Shown here piece after piece: positions 44,773 to 56,762 of a DNA stretch of 64,000 nucleotides. The position numbers were made by a program, and so were the translations under genes. Each line of letters starts with the position of its first letter. Position 1 is the stretch's first letter. Origin of the DNA: Phallus indusiatus (lineage: Eukaryota; Basidiomycota; Agaricomycetes; Phallales; Phallaceae); contig JAQFWX010000004.1 of NCBI GenBank assembly GCA_027605045.1, positions 2,738,683-2,802,682 on the forward strand, in the 5' to 3' direction. The notes under the pieces are model-generated. The model had not been told where the DNA came from and ran no database searches. It saw nothing but the letters and a program-made list of their open reading frames with translations.

Positions 44773-45950
44773 GGTACGTTATAGTTAATTTGATTACATT
44801 GCGATTTAACAAAAGTTTAGGAATATACCCTCGAGGAGTCATTACGACTCTTCTTATATAGGATATTCTGATCCGTCCTTACACAGCACAGGGCAGGAGT
44901 TGAATGTGTGAGTTCGTTTATTGAATGGCATATAAGCACACATTTTAATTACAGGGTCGTAGAAATTCACATTTCGACTCCTGCGCACAATTGCTTAAAG
45001 ATCACATAAACATGGGCGCGCTGAATTGCGACGCCCCTTCCGTATATGTGATGCAAAAGAACCAGGAGCCGGGTAGTCTCAATACTTCCGGCTATTATAT
45101 ACCGACGCAAACGAAATTTATTGAGCCTTCTGACGTGTATTATTATACCCAAGTTGGGAGGAAGACTCAGCGGTGTGAGTCGGACAACGTTTCATTACCG
45201 GTTAGCTCATCACCGGTTGTAACGCCATCTTCGTTCTCCACCTTTCGTCCAAATCCCACCATAGTCCACCCCACGTCTGTCGCTCCACCCTCAGTTTCTG
45301 TCCCCGTTTCCAGTCCGGCTTCGTTACGCACTCCACCCACTCCTGTTTCTTCATTCCCATCGTCCTTACCGTCACCCCAACTTATACAACTACGTCCTGC
45401 CCCGGTATTACCTGAACCAAAGAAAAAACGGACGCACCAGCCGCGAAAGCCAGCACCGACCAAGGTAAAAAAGTCAAACGCTCGCAGTCTCTCAAACGGA
45501 CGGAAACCTCAACCTAAAAGCGCACAATGGTTAAACAAGTATATGCCCCGAGGAAGTCGGTGTACACTCTGCCAGCGAGGTCCTAAGTGTGATAGACTGG
45601 ATCGTTGACTTGAGCACCTGGTATCGACGCACATATTGCAGGTAGTCAAAAACGTCAAGACTTTTAATGCTGATCACTTTGGAATTTCGAAAGGAAATTT
45701 AATCAGCACAAAAGTGCAGTTTGACCTAGCCCGACAATATGTTGCGCTACTCAAATGTTCCTTTTGTGGACCGGATAATAGTTTGGTAATTAGAAAAGGT
45801 TATTTCAAGAAGCATTTGGATGGCTCTCACCAGGACGTCTTGGGCAATATGCGATATCTAGAAGACAAACGGGTTCAAGAGGTAATGAAGCCAAAGGAAG
45901 GATTTTATGACTTTTCAGACGAGTTTTTGTATAAGTTTTTTCATGTATAA
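44773..45950 (+). pseudogene. Zinc-finger protein gene, 3' part, with in-frame stop
   Basis: The continuation of the gene at 19924-20416. An exon probably begins after the acceptor at 44954 (GRRNSHFDSCAQLLKDHIN) and includes NTSGYYIPTQTKF, a serine/proline-rich region and a basic segment (KKKRTHQPRKPAPTKVKK). The first finger is CTLCQRGPKCDRLDR, then an in-frame TGA at 45606-45608, then LEHLVSTHI. The second reads LLKCSFCG ... FKKHLDGSH. Both are CxxC-(14-15)-HxxxxH, C2H2-like. The frame continues unchanged to the stop at 45948-45950, so the TGA is a nonsense change in an otherwise preserved sequence (CGA to TGA would do it). Confidence 0.65.
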
Positions 45951-46795
45951 TAGCGCAAATCATGTAAATAGGAGTGAGTGCTCACCTCTGGTTTTATTTT
46001 CCTCATCTTGTCTGTAGGAGGATGTCGTTGTAAGCGAGTAGCAATCGATAAAAGATGCCACGTCACAAATGTGACTGTTCCCTATCTTTATAGATGTAAT
46101 CATCCGTTCCGCCAGAATTTTTTTTTCCCCGATTGGCTATTTTACATCATCGATGAAGTGCTTTCAAAAAAACTCACTTTCACCAAAATTGACACGGATG
46201 AAGGCGGATGAAGGTTCATCCCAGGAGACTGTTTGACGAAACTGGTCTGGTCCCGAGGTCATGACGAAACTGCATAGCAAAGCCTCATGTCCAAAAGACC
46301 TGTCATGGTCTACGCATGCGTTAACAATACATCGCACTCGCTAGATCCGGATAATAATTCGTCATTTCAGTGCCACGTGGAAGCCATGGCAAAAGGCACA
46401 GAAGGCCGCAGCACGCTGTTCCGGGGCAGATTGAAGGTCGCTTCTCTTAAAACTTTTGGTTCCCATCGATGCTTGGATATAATTATAGACGAATTAATCA
46501 ATGCACATCGTGGAATCTTTGAGTCGGATTCCGCCCAAACTGTGAAAGAGTACATCTGAAAAGTGGTAATCATTCCAAGTCTTCATGTATGATAGAAAGA
46601 CTTCAATTCAAACATCGTTTCTACATAGTAAAGCTTGATTATGTCTATACAGAGCATTTGCAATTTCGATCTCGCTCCTTTTTTTCACCTGGTTGCAGAA
46701 CAAAACTTGGGGGATGCTATGGGAACAATGCGTATTAAGATACATGATATAAAGATCGGGCTACATGAGTATACTTATTACTGATTTCAAGCTTT
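45951..46795. other. Stretch without supported gene
   Basis: A 90-codon frame at 46287-46559 has no recognisable motif or splice partner. The rest is AT-rich. It lies between the broken zinc-finger gene and a Tc1/mariner-like element. Confidence 0.35.
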
Positions 46796-46797
46796 TA

Positions 46798-47026
46798 CAG
46801 CGATTTTCATTACATAAGGCAGACGCCCACTGACCGTCTCTTTTTTTTCGTCCAACTTGCGAACACGATATCTCTTGATCCACAAGAGATATTGACGTAG
46901 ATCTTTTTGGAACATATTCGTAAGTTTTTTATCTAGTGCACCGTCCTTCCAAAAGTACTTAAAATTCAATATTCAATATTTCAGTTTTTGCCATTCCTTG
47001 TTCACATCGCGAACTCGATTTCTCGT
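46798..47026 (+). repeat. Left TIR, 229 bp
   Basis: Reverse complement of 51051-51279, with about two mismatches seen (CATTACATAAGG against CATTATGTAAGG on the aligned strand). A spurious 60-codon frame spans it and its partner. Confidence 0.9.
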
Positions 47027-47354
47027 GAATATCACATCTTAGCATCTTTTTCAGGCCATTAATGGAATGCTTATGAATGTATCAAGTGCATGTGAGTTCC
47101 GTTTCGTCTATTTTCATTCAGGTTCGCTGAATATTCACCTGGTAGGGACAACCTCAGCAGCCACAGTCGCATTCCGGTTTTCATCCTAACCAACATAACG
47201 GAAACTTGAAGTTGCTCGTTGGATTTATCATTGGCAGTCATTCCTGTTGAAGTCCGCATCCGTGTTTAGCTGCTCTCCTCTACCATTTAGTCTACTGATG
47301 CCGCGGCCACCTGTTATTCTTCTTTTCAACTTCGATTTATAAATAAATATATTT

Positions 47355-48567
47355 TCAAATGTAACTAGAGTGGCGAAACCATCCTTGGACATGCTCCTTG
47401 GTGACTTTGCTAAGTGCCTCATACATAAATAAAAATGGTTTGTTATTATCACCACTCTCAATGTCAGTGCGGAAACGAACTCCATGACGCCGGATATAGG
47501 CCTTAACGAATGAAAAGCATTCTTCTATGGGATTAAAATCAGGGGAATATGGTGGAAGATAGATGAGTTTGATTCCACTAAATAAAATAAGAATATGAAG
47601 GATGAAGCGAAGGAGTGCTTATGCAGCATCACACATCTCTTGTACACCTTCAACATGATGGATTCTACAGTTGTCCATCACAAGAACACTATTTGGTCCT
47701 GGGTATGGGTTCATACAACTGAGAAGACCTTTGAGAAAGATTTTGAAAGTGTTGCCATTGAAGGAGCCGCGAACAATTTGAGTATAAAGAATCCCCTGTA
47801 AAGACAGACCCGGAAGTATGGAGTATCTAGTAATTGTTGAGTGTTACTGAAAATGATAAATTAAGAAACACATACCGGTCACCACGCTGAAAATATGTTT
47901 TAACTCTTGCTCTTCTCCCACGATGAGCACGCCCCATAGATCGATATGTGGTCAAAACATTGACTGAGCTTTCGTCTGTAAAAACAAGTCGTTCCGGAGT
48001 TTCTTTTGAGATTGTATACAAAAATAAGTCACGAGACGTTTCACAACGTTCAGCAGCAGCTCGAGATAACTAAAAACTATAGTATCAGTTTGAATTTTGA
48101 AACCCACATAGAGCCACAATCACCTTTTTTGATGTCAGGCCAAGTAACTTTAGTGTGCGGTGAATTGTGGAAAGTGATGCCAGGACATTCTTCTGTTGTA
48201 GTAACTGCTCTGCTAGCTCATCCAAATAGATATCTGGACGCCGTTCAATGTGTCCGATCAAAAACTAAAAATATAAGAATACGTAACACCATCCAGTCTC
48301 AAATAGATGTATACGACACACCTCACAACAATCCGTGTCCAGAAGCTTTGCCCGGCCCATCTTAGCATATGTATTAGCACTCCTTTCCACACTACCTGTT
48401 TCCTTCCATAATTGAATGATCCGATACACAACTCGTGGTTTTATCGCAAGATTTTTAGCTATCTCTGTTGGGCTATATCCCAAAATCTCTTGTTGATAAA
48501 TGACACGATCTTTGAGATCTTTCGAGTAACGTTGGCGTAATTTTTGTGATTTATATATAGATGTCAT
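47355..48567 (-). CDS. Tc1/mariner DDE transposase
   Basis: Spliced minus-strand gene. The N-terminus (start at 48567 preferred, MTSIYKSQKLRQRYSKDLK) has a helix-turn-helix (QQEILGYSPTEIAKNLAIK, VVYRIIQLWKETGSV). The next exon has ERRPDIYLDELAEQLLQQK. Catalytic residues: D in LVFTDESSVNVLTTYRSMG, D in SVLVMDNCRIHHVEGV, E in YSPDFNPIEECFSFVKAYI. The RRHG tail and FMYEALSKVTKEHVQGWF precede TGA at 47357-47355. It matches fungal DDE_3-type transposases of the superfamily. Intron junctions were inferred from frame. The one near 47640 needs GTGTGA as donor. No certain inactivating change is visible. Confidence 0.85.
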
Positions 48568-48811
48568 ATGGAGAGAGAACTGATCATAAAGAAAGACAAG
48601 AAAAGAAGCAGCTATTTGAGTGCAGAGGTTGAAGTTTCTCGACACAAGAGGCTTGTGACGAAAAGTTTTGTATGACTAAGCCACGTGATGTCCGGAAGCC
48701 ACATCCGCATCATTAGACTGTCAATGAAAGGTGAGAATCATTTATCTAAACCTTCAGAAAAGCACTAACCATTTATGATTAGTTTATTATGTTACCTGTA
48801 TCCGAAACCTT

Positions 48812-50553
48812 CTAGCCCCTTCCGGCTCTTTTTTCAACCTTCTTTATCGCACGTTTGACTTCGTTTGCCACGAAAGATGCATTGCCCTTGCTCAGGAAAA
48901 ATGGGTGGTCTGTAAAGTATGTTTCCTCTTTACCTTTGAGATCATTGAGCCGATAGAAATTGTTTGCTTCGAGGTCCTCTTTGAAGGTGTGGAGATTCCG
49001 GCAGGGATGTTTATTCACAAGATCCTCCATAAAGACTGCTAACTCGGGATAAATCTGGGCATCTTCAGAATCACTGCTGTAGGTTTCGGATGTTTCAGTT
49101 TCAGCCAGCTTTCTTTTACGAGAGTTCTTAGTAACATTCTGAGGTTCCGCGTTTCCATCTAGCTCAGCGAACATCTTCTTCACCATAAACATCGTCACAA
49201 GCTCAGAAAGACCACCAGTTGCACCTGGCGGTGCTGACTGTGCACGACGTCCATTGTCTCGTTCCGGTTGTTTCGTGTGAAACTCCTCAAACAGTTCACC
49301 CCTTGGAGGAGTATCATAAGTCACTGCCCACAGTTTCATTGCCTGAGGGTGTATATTGAAAAAACAGTAAGTAAAGCTAATCACACTCAAAATCAACTAA
49401 TTACCAATGCATTTGCCCAGCCATTGATTTGAGCAGATGAAAGAAGAACATGTGCACCATGCTTGTTGACTTTGCAGAACTCTGTAGCACCAGTATGTAT
49501 TGGACATGTTCTGAGTGACTTCTTGAGCCGAAGAAACTCTTCTAGTTCTTTTTCTGATTGCTTCTCATCTTCCGGAGCATCAGCGTTGTCTTCATCATCA
49601 AGTGTGTCCAAATTCATCATTTTCTCCTTCTTTGCTTTCACCTTCTTTCCCTTCAGTGTATCTTTTTTGGTACCAACTCCATTTCGCGCGTGCAATGAAT
49701 CCAAATACTACATGCTTTGTAAGCTAGCTTCTCTCAATCAATATGTCTCATACCTTTTCATCTATTATTATTTGCACAGGAATGTCAGTGCTGTTTTTCT
49801 TTAGCAATTGACGTGCCAATATGATCAGAGCACTCCAGTCCCCTTCATTTGAAAGTTCAGCTTCAGCGGACCCAGCTATTTTATAGCCAAGTGTTGGCTT
49901 TCGGACTACATCTTTGCATCCGATTTTCTCGTGGATCTGTGCTACAGCCTGAGCATAACCACTTTTGAATGGTAATTGCACTCGTCCTGAAAATTGTTTT
50001 GATCCTGAGGGAACTGTGAAAAGGAGTGCTATCTGAAGGTCAGTAATAGTCATCTAGATTGGTATTTGAACTTACTGGCAATATTCTCCAGCGGTGGTGC
50101 AGATGCTGGGACTGACTTTGTAGGTCTGCCACGCTTTGCCTTTGTGTCCTTTCTCATAACTGCTTCTAGTTCGAACTCTTCCACTGAGCTGTTTCCATCG
50201 CTGCTGTTGACTAGGTCCACAGTATCAACATGGGCTGGCATGCGTATGGAACCTAATGAGCATGTGTCGTTTGTGCCGATCTTTTTGTTTGTGCTGATTG
50301 TGTTGCTCGTGTCATTTGTATTGTTATCATCCAATTCTACAACCAGGTCTTCTTCTGACTCCTCCACAATTGTATTGAGGGTTTGTCCAGCCAACCGACT
50401 TGATTTCCGCACATTTGTAGTGTTTACGGTCTCCGATTCTTCAGCCCGAGTCGCGTCCACATGGTTGTCTTCTGTTACAGCTTTTTGTTTTTTGTTACGA
50501 TTGCTGATGCCTTTAGCTTTTTTTCTTGCTGAAACTGAACGAGAGCTCCCCAT
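48812..50553 (-). CDS. Passenger gene of unknown function inside the TIR element
   Basis: A spliced minus-strand gene of at least four exons. The first (start at 50553, MGSSRSVSARKKAKGISNRN) is basic, then acidic, with an AT-hook-like KRGRPTKSVPASAPP. Later exons read MTITDLQIALLFTVPSGSKQ, a K/E-rich segment (LKGKKVKAKKEKMMNLD), CPIHTGATEFCKVNKHGAHV (a possible C/H metal site), and finally a hydrophilic tail ending VKRAIKKVEKRAGRG. I do not recognise the family, but it looks like a real spliced basidiomycete protein, probably nuclear. It lies wholly between the TIRs, 5' of and on the same strand as the transposase. Confidence 0.55.
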
Positions 50554-51050
50554 TGTAGCTGGCAATTTTCTAGGTGTTTGGTAGGGAAAAGGGTTTTGTA
50601 TTGCGCTTATTTGCATACGCGTAGTTACAAGGTCACAGGCAATGGAGTGATACTACAATAAGATTTAGATTTTATATAAGTTGTTTTAGCTATCTACACG
50701 TCTAAAAACTAATGGCAAGTGTTTGCGGAATATGTGCAAAACTCCTCAAGTCCTGGACCATGTTACCTGAAATAAACACACGTTATAAGTTGAATGGGGG
50801 GAAATATAATCACAAACGCACATTACGAAACCCTAGTGTGTCATAAACACTGCGTTCTATGAATATCTGCAGTAGGTGGGATAAGATACGGCCAACATAT
50901 AGTAGTCATGAGGTAGGGTTGCTATAAGTGAATAAATATCAATTAGAGAATGTTACAATGAACGAAAATGAAAAATAAGCTTACCATGCACTATAAGCAT
51001 TCATTAACATCTTATAAACACCCAAAACATGATCCTAAAATACACCGACA

Positions 51051-51279
51051 ACGAGAAATCGAGTTCGCGATGTGAACAAGGAATGGCAAAAACTGAAATA
51101 TTGAATATTGAATTTTAAGTACTTTTGGAAGGACGGTGCACTAGATAAAAAACTTACGAATATGTTCCAAAAAGATCTACGTCAATATCTCTTGTGGATC
51201 AAGAGATATCGTGTTCGCAAGTTGGACGAAAAAAAAGAGACGGTCAGTGGGCGTCTGCCTTACATAATGAAAATCGCTG
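51051..51279 (-). repeat. Right TIR, 229 bp
   Basis: Inverted partner of 46798-47026. It ends AAAATCGCTG followed by TA. Confidence 0.9.
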
Positions 51280-51281
51280 TA

Positions 51282-51760
51282 ATCAATTGCGTGCCAAGGC
51301 TATTATCAGGCCGGTCAACTCAAACACACCGGGGCGACCACTTGCAACGCGTGGAAACGAAACGACAGGCAAGTCAATCTTGGAAAGTTGACGATCATTC
51401 CTGGGTTAACAAATTTCTACTAGCTACTCACAGTAACCAAACCCGTCAGCAAACTCAGGAGCCGGGCAGTTTCAACGCTTCCGACCGGCTACTATATACC
51501 AACACAGAAACAATCCGATTTTATTACAGCGCCACAAGGACCTGGTGTGTATTATTACCCAACTTGAAAGAGAAACTCAGCGTTTTGAGCATATCTCACC
51601 ACCAGTTATAGCGATGTCTCCGTTCTCCGCCCTTCATCCAGATCCTACCATACCCCACCCTACTTCCGTCTCTTATGAAATATCATTTCCTGTACCTGTT
51701 TCCAACCCAAATTGTTTGCTTTTCGGTTCGAAATTTCCTTTTAAAATGAATATAGAGTAA
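51282..51760 (+). pseudogene. Degraded copy of the zinc-finger gene
   Basis: Matches the exons around the GWQGYHQAAGQ/YNSWERNN core of the gene at 19924 (here CQGYYQAGQLKHTGATTCNAW). After an intron-like gap it matches the part at 45055-45260 (QEPGSFNASG, GYYIPTQ-like, ALHPDPTIPHPTSV). Frameshifts and stops break it. It has no zinc-finger tail. It begins directly at the right edge of the Tc1/mariner element, and its 5' part is not seen on the other side. Confidence 0.65.
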
Positions 51761-52050
51761 AAGCAGGCTAAAATACTCGCACATTCATTGATCAAACATC
51801 AGTAATCTGGTTTTGCGGCGAGCACTTAATGTTTAGTCTCAGACCTTGCGCATCTCACGCCTCGTTAATCCGATGCTCTCAGACCGCCACAGACATTCTG
51901 AGACCTGGTACTTACTCTTTTCTTAATTTTTTGTTATTTGTCACCGTATATTTATCCCGCTCCTTAATACATGTCTGTCCTTACTTTCTTAATGTCCGAT
52001 CAGTGAGTACTAGTGAGTGCTTGAGCGCACAGGTTGGATTCTGATGCTAT
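51761..52050. other. Short gene-free stretch
   Basis: AT-rich, between the degraded zinc-finger copy and the 3' end of the Plavaka-type transposase. I could not identify the element's terminal repeat here. Confidence 0.35.
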
Positions 52051-55042
52051 CTAGAAAACACTTTGGTATGTCACTTTGCTATCAAAACTATTGATCCAAA
52101 ATTCATCCACTCGTGCTATACAGTTACCTCCATTGATTCTTTCTCCTCCACCATCCAAATCTATCCCTAAACTCCCAAACTTCGGTGACAGCGGACATGG
52201 CTGCACAACAGAGTCTAGCTGGATGATCTCGCATCTACGCGAACCATCATCATTGTAAGCCTTGACTGCCGTATACATCTTCATGACGGGATCCAACTGA
52301 TGTATATTAAATAGTTCAATGAATCCGAGATGGGGCGACGCTTGATCCAGCGCTGGGCGAAAGACCATGCGGAGTTGACCAATCTGGAAGCCTAAAATGA
52401 GGTAGGTTTATCAACGTCTGCAAGCTATGTGAAAAAATGACCTTTAATTCCAACTTGAAGAGCATCGCCGTCTGGATCAGTATCAATGAAAACCACATTA
52501 CCGACACCCATATTTGGCGGCGGCGCACGAAGTATACATGTCTCGGCTCGATCATGTATTGGATCCAGTACCGGAAGTATAATCCGAAATATCGTCCAAA
52601 TATCCAAAGAAGAATACTTGTCCGGCATTGCATCTACCATATAGGCCCACCCTCGTCCTTCAGCAGTATCACCATACAATAATTTGGCTTCGTATCGCTG
52701 GACGGCGCCTTCGAAAGCAGCGGTATCTACGTCAAACCAATCTTTTGAAAGTGCAGTCGGAAGCCGCAGTTTACTCCAGCGGGGCCTTATAGCCAAAGTT
52801 GGCTGGTATACCTGGGTTGGAATTGGGACCAATGAGAGGTGTGCTTGTTCTTCGGTATCATTGTCTATGCTGTCTAACTCTTCTCCGTCAGATCCGTGTC
52901 ACCAGGCAAGGTACCTGTCACGATAACAAATTTTTTCCTCGCGATCAAGCAGCCGAACCATCTGTAGAGCATACTCTTTGTGCCCTACATTATTGTAAAG
53001 GTTTTTTGCAATTTTGATGTGATAATGTTCTGATGTTTCCGTGCAATAGTTTGCGGTCGCGCCTAACCTTCGAATGAACTCCGGATAATGAAGACGAGTA
53101 TGAAGTTTTGGAATATTGAAGTGTTCAATTACACCTCTTTTTCCTCTGCATGCACGAGTCAAAATGAAAATATCTTTGTGTTCGTGGAACATGTCATTGT
53201 AAGCGCTAAGTTGACAGAGTGTTTCTTCGGTGTGCGAATGATATTGAGCTGTATAGATGAAATCAAGCTCCGCTCTTGTTGCACGGATTGCCTCTCGCGG
53301 GACTTTGGTATGACCGCTAATAGCAGTCAAGAAGTATTTTTGAAGATCTCGATGCTCCTTGCCTGACTACTGGGAAATCTTCGAGATTCCTGCTGTGAAG
53401 TGTCGAGATCCTGGCCACTTTGGCATTCGCGTAAGTCTTGAATCCAGCTCTGCTTTTCCTACTAGGTTAACATTCCATGTAACCAGATGATCTTTAAAGG
53501 CCTTATGAAGACCGTGTAAGACATCAGGGCAAATAACTTTGCAGATGTCAAGTTTAGTAAAGTCCATCCACCATGGTTCTTCAACGCCGCTAAGGCCAAT
53601 CTCTTTAGCTTCTTGTGCAAACTTCCATGTATCCGCTTCGGGCCATTTTTGACGAATTATCCGAAGTTTTTCGAGAATTGAAACACCGGTACGAGTCCTG
53701 TGTTCAGCATTCAGCCCAAGTTGTGAATGGTCAACTTCGCAAGGGACACATTTGCTAGCACCAAGACATGCGATGAGTGCTTGTTCTGGGAGATCGCAGA
53801 TGTACGCAATTAGCCGTAAGATTTCCATCCTTATATATCCTTCGCTATCAACCATTTTGACAGGTATTGTTTCGTGCTTTCGAAGACTGGCTAGAACAAT
53901 AAACGTGCACTCGTGATACAATTGGCTCTGCAAGATTCCAGGCATTTCTTTTCTTTGCGTTTGTGTTGCAAACTCGAGATTTGGAAATTTTCCTTCCAGA
54001 AGGTAAGCAATGCACAGAAAGGCTCGACGACTTGGTGCTGAATGAACACGTTCCCGGATGTGTGCAGATGAAAGTAACAACGGCTTCGTTTTTTTGTCTC
54101 CAGAGAAGTTTGTCAAGTGAGTACTGTCACTTGAAAGAATATAAGGATGAATTGTGATGCCTTCTGGGTATTCAGATTGCATCTCCATCCACGCATCGCC
54201 TGTTGCCATCTCATTGTAGCAGCACTCCGTCATGGCTTCATCAAGATATTCCTCGTATGGTACGTAATCCTTTTCTTCCGTAAATTCAGGATTAGCTTCT
54301 AGCCATTTCAGGCATTCTAAAGCATCCCTGTATAACAACAACTGTGGGTCATTAGGTGCTTCAGGAAGAGTCACCCATACAGCTTTCCAAGGCGGTGCTC
54401 CGGACAATGATTCAATCCTATTGGTCAAATCTTTTGCTGTTTTAAATGACGGTGCGTGGTTTCCAAGTTTTCGAATCTGATGAACAATATCAGGATGTTT
54501 TGATGAGATAAGAAATTGATAAAACTAACCCAGTCCGATTTCAGGAGCTCATCCACTCTGGTAGCGGGAAGTCCACTAGATGCAATCCACTTTGCAAACT
54601 GCCACTCATCCATGCTTGCAAAAGGATATGTTACATTCTCTTGATCAACTTCTCTTGCTCTGGTTGCTTCGTATGGAGTCTGTCCCCGGCCGTATGTTCG
54701 ATTATCCCGTGTGAATGGATAATGTCGGTAACGGTAAGAAGTATTGTTCAATTCAACCGAAGGATCAACATGTGATAAATCGAATAGGATCGGTTCAGCA
54801 CTCGAATCTTCCATCATCAGATCATTACTTTCGTCGTCCTGCACCAATCCAGTTGTTTCATCATGTGCGGGTTCTGATTGTATTGTTGGCCAATTTTCAA
54901 TGTCATCGGCATCATACAATGGTAAAGCCTGGGCGGTTTTCTCTATCCAATCATTGCATGGTCTTGACTTGCTAATATGGGTTTGTAGTGCCCGTGAAGA
55001 TTTGAAGAATTTAACACAAGTTGGTGCTGGACATAATACCAT
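52051..55042 (-). pseudogene. Plavaka-type (CACTA-related) transposase with nonsense codon
   Basis: The start at 55042 opens with a zinc-finger-like segment (CPAPTCVKFFKSSRALQTH), as in basidiomycete Plavaka transposases. The exon 54428-53367 has SSDSTHLTNFSGDKKTKP, LLLSSAHIRERVHSAPSRRA, FIVLASLRKHETI and LDICKVICPDVLHGLHKAF, all diagnostic. After GISKISQ comes an in-frame TAG (53369-53367) followed without a frame change by SGKEHRDLQKYFLTAISG. Relatives have an ITQMTGREHRD-like stretch here, so this is a nonsense change. C-terminal exons run to 52051 (FGSLGIDLDGGGERINGGN). Terminal repeats were not found. Confidence 0.75.
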
Positions 55043-55147
55043 TTTTGGATAATAATAGTGTTCTCTAAAATTATGTAACTATGCGTACTGGGGTGAAAAT
55101 ATTTAGCGCTGTGACTAACAACTTTACAGTTTCACTTTTTTTTTCTA

Positions 55148-56762
55148 ATGGCTCCACGATCTTCAATACCTAATGTCAAGCGTGTATCAAAGCAAACACG
55201 AAAAAATATGGTTTGGAACACACAATCTCCTCTAAAATTGACTCATTATGTTTTAGGCCGGTCCAAAGACTTCTGGAGTTCAAACTCGGACAAGATCCCA
55301 AAGCAATATCCAAAGCCAAGTTCTACCAGCAGTGCAAACCCAGTTGTTGCCACAAATGACATCTTCGGCACCAACTCGTCCTCAATCAAATGTAAGTTAT
55401 TCTTTATTTTCCAGTCATTTTTCACAAAGCACTCCCAGCATTCTGCAGATACTGTGGACGATGCACTTGATGAGTGCCGGTCTGAAACTTCAGATGCTGA
55501 GACTGAGGATAATATAGATGATACACCATTGGATGATGATGAAGAGTTGGAGGAGATGATTTCTACTGAAGAGAGTCAAGCAGCCTTAATTCAGCAGCTC
55601 AGACGTCAACTGAAGGAGGCCGAGAAGTTGCAAAAAGGTGATAAAACTCAAATGGTGGTTCCAACACGAAAGGTTCTCTTTTTTTTTTCATTCTATAACT
55701 ATTGCTTATACCTCATCTAGCGGGTTTATATCTCTCCCGTTTCAGATGTACTTGAAGATCACCAGGCAAAAAAATCCAAAACATCATGACGACTGCCAAA
55801 CCCGGATGACCTTCGAGAGAGAATAATAAGGTAATTTACTCTCCATCCTCAATTGTTCCATCACTAAAATATGTGTTATAGACAGCATTCCGTGTCTAAG
55901 TCAGTTGCAAGGTGACTTCACTATCTATTTTCTGCTGTTGCGTATGATAATATTTTAATAGTGCAAGTTCTCCTTCATCCTTTTTCGACAGTAGTTATGG
56001 TACACCGGAGCCTGATCCAGTGGACATCATTGGATCAGCAAGCACCTTTCAAACTCCAGAGCCTTCGAAATCCGGTTTGGTTGATACAGCAAGGCCAGAC
56101 CAGCAAAATGCCTATAGCCCTGGACACCGTGATGTCATTGGTCAAGCAAAGCGTTATATTAATCTCTATATAGCCACGCAGAATCCATTCCCAACTCACT
56201 CCGAAAAGCGGCAGATGAATGCAAGTGCTTTGAAAGCTGCAAACAATGACTGCAAACATTCTGCAGTACTCACGTCCCATATCTCAATGATTGTGAGTAA
56301 CCATTCCATAACGGTGATTGTACTAACGAAAAGCCAGTTGAGTAAACATATGTCTAAATACCGGTACCGATGGAAACAGGCAGCAGAGGCATTTATCGTC
56401 GAAAAATATGGTCTTGTCGGAACACCCGAGGCGATACAAGAGCGGGTTAAATATCTCACTACAAGCAGCCGATACATATATAGACAGATTTTCGCAGATG
56501 CTGATGGACAAGTAAGTTCATATGTTTGGTTCCAAAGTTCGAGCATATCTCATTTCATAATCAGGACAGATATATAAGACCATTCGCACACAACTCAATA
56601 ATTCAGGTTATTCATGAAGGAATGTTCAAATTGCGGCAAGGCCCGGCTCGTATTCAGCCCAATGTCCTTAATCCAATGCCCTTCGAAACTATTGCATTTG
56701 CCGGAGTAGTGGTATGTTTTTTCATATCTTTATAATATTTTGTTGAATTGTAATTCAGATCC
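55148..56762 (+). pseudogene. DUF6532-like gene cut by G3 element
   Basis: Divergent from the transposase, 105 bases away. Start MAPRSSIPNVKRVSKQTRKN, then an acidic exon (DTPLDDDEELEEMISTEE) with a short helical segment. Next is the core: VIGQAKRYINLYIATQNPFP, KYRYRWKQAAEAFIVEKYGL, and RYIRPFAHNSIIQVIHEGMF with NPMPFETIAFAGVV. This order matches the DUF6532 domain of Agaricomycete proteins of unknown function. The following exon starts after the acceptor at 56758 and is cut four bases later by a G3 LTR, so the C-terminus is lost from this window. Several intron junctions are approximate. Confidence 0.6.

Larger units (their letters stand above)
46798..51279 (-). mobile_element. Tc1/mariner-like element with long TIRs and passenger gene
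   Basis: 4482 bp bounded by near-perfect 229 bp inverted repeats that begin CAGCGATTTTCATTA. TA at each edge (46796-46797 and 51280-51281) is the target duplication of this superfamily. Inside are a minus-strand DDE transposase gene and, upstream of it on the same strand, an unrelated multi-exon gene. Typical members are 1.3-2.5 kb, so the extra length is the passenger gene. Confidence 0.85.

Noticed and set aside
46287..46559. A 90-codon plus-strand frame
   Set aside because: Could be an exon remnant, but nothing recognisable supports it.
46787..46969. A 60-codon frame repeated at 51108-51290 on the other strand
   Set aside because: It lies in the terminal inverted repeats of the Tc1/mariner-like element. 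The match is the repeat, not a conserved protein.
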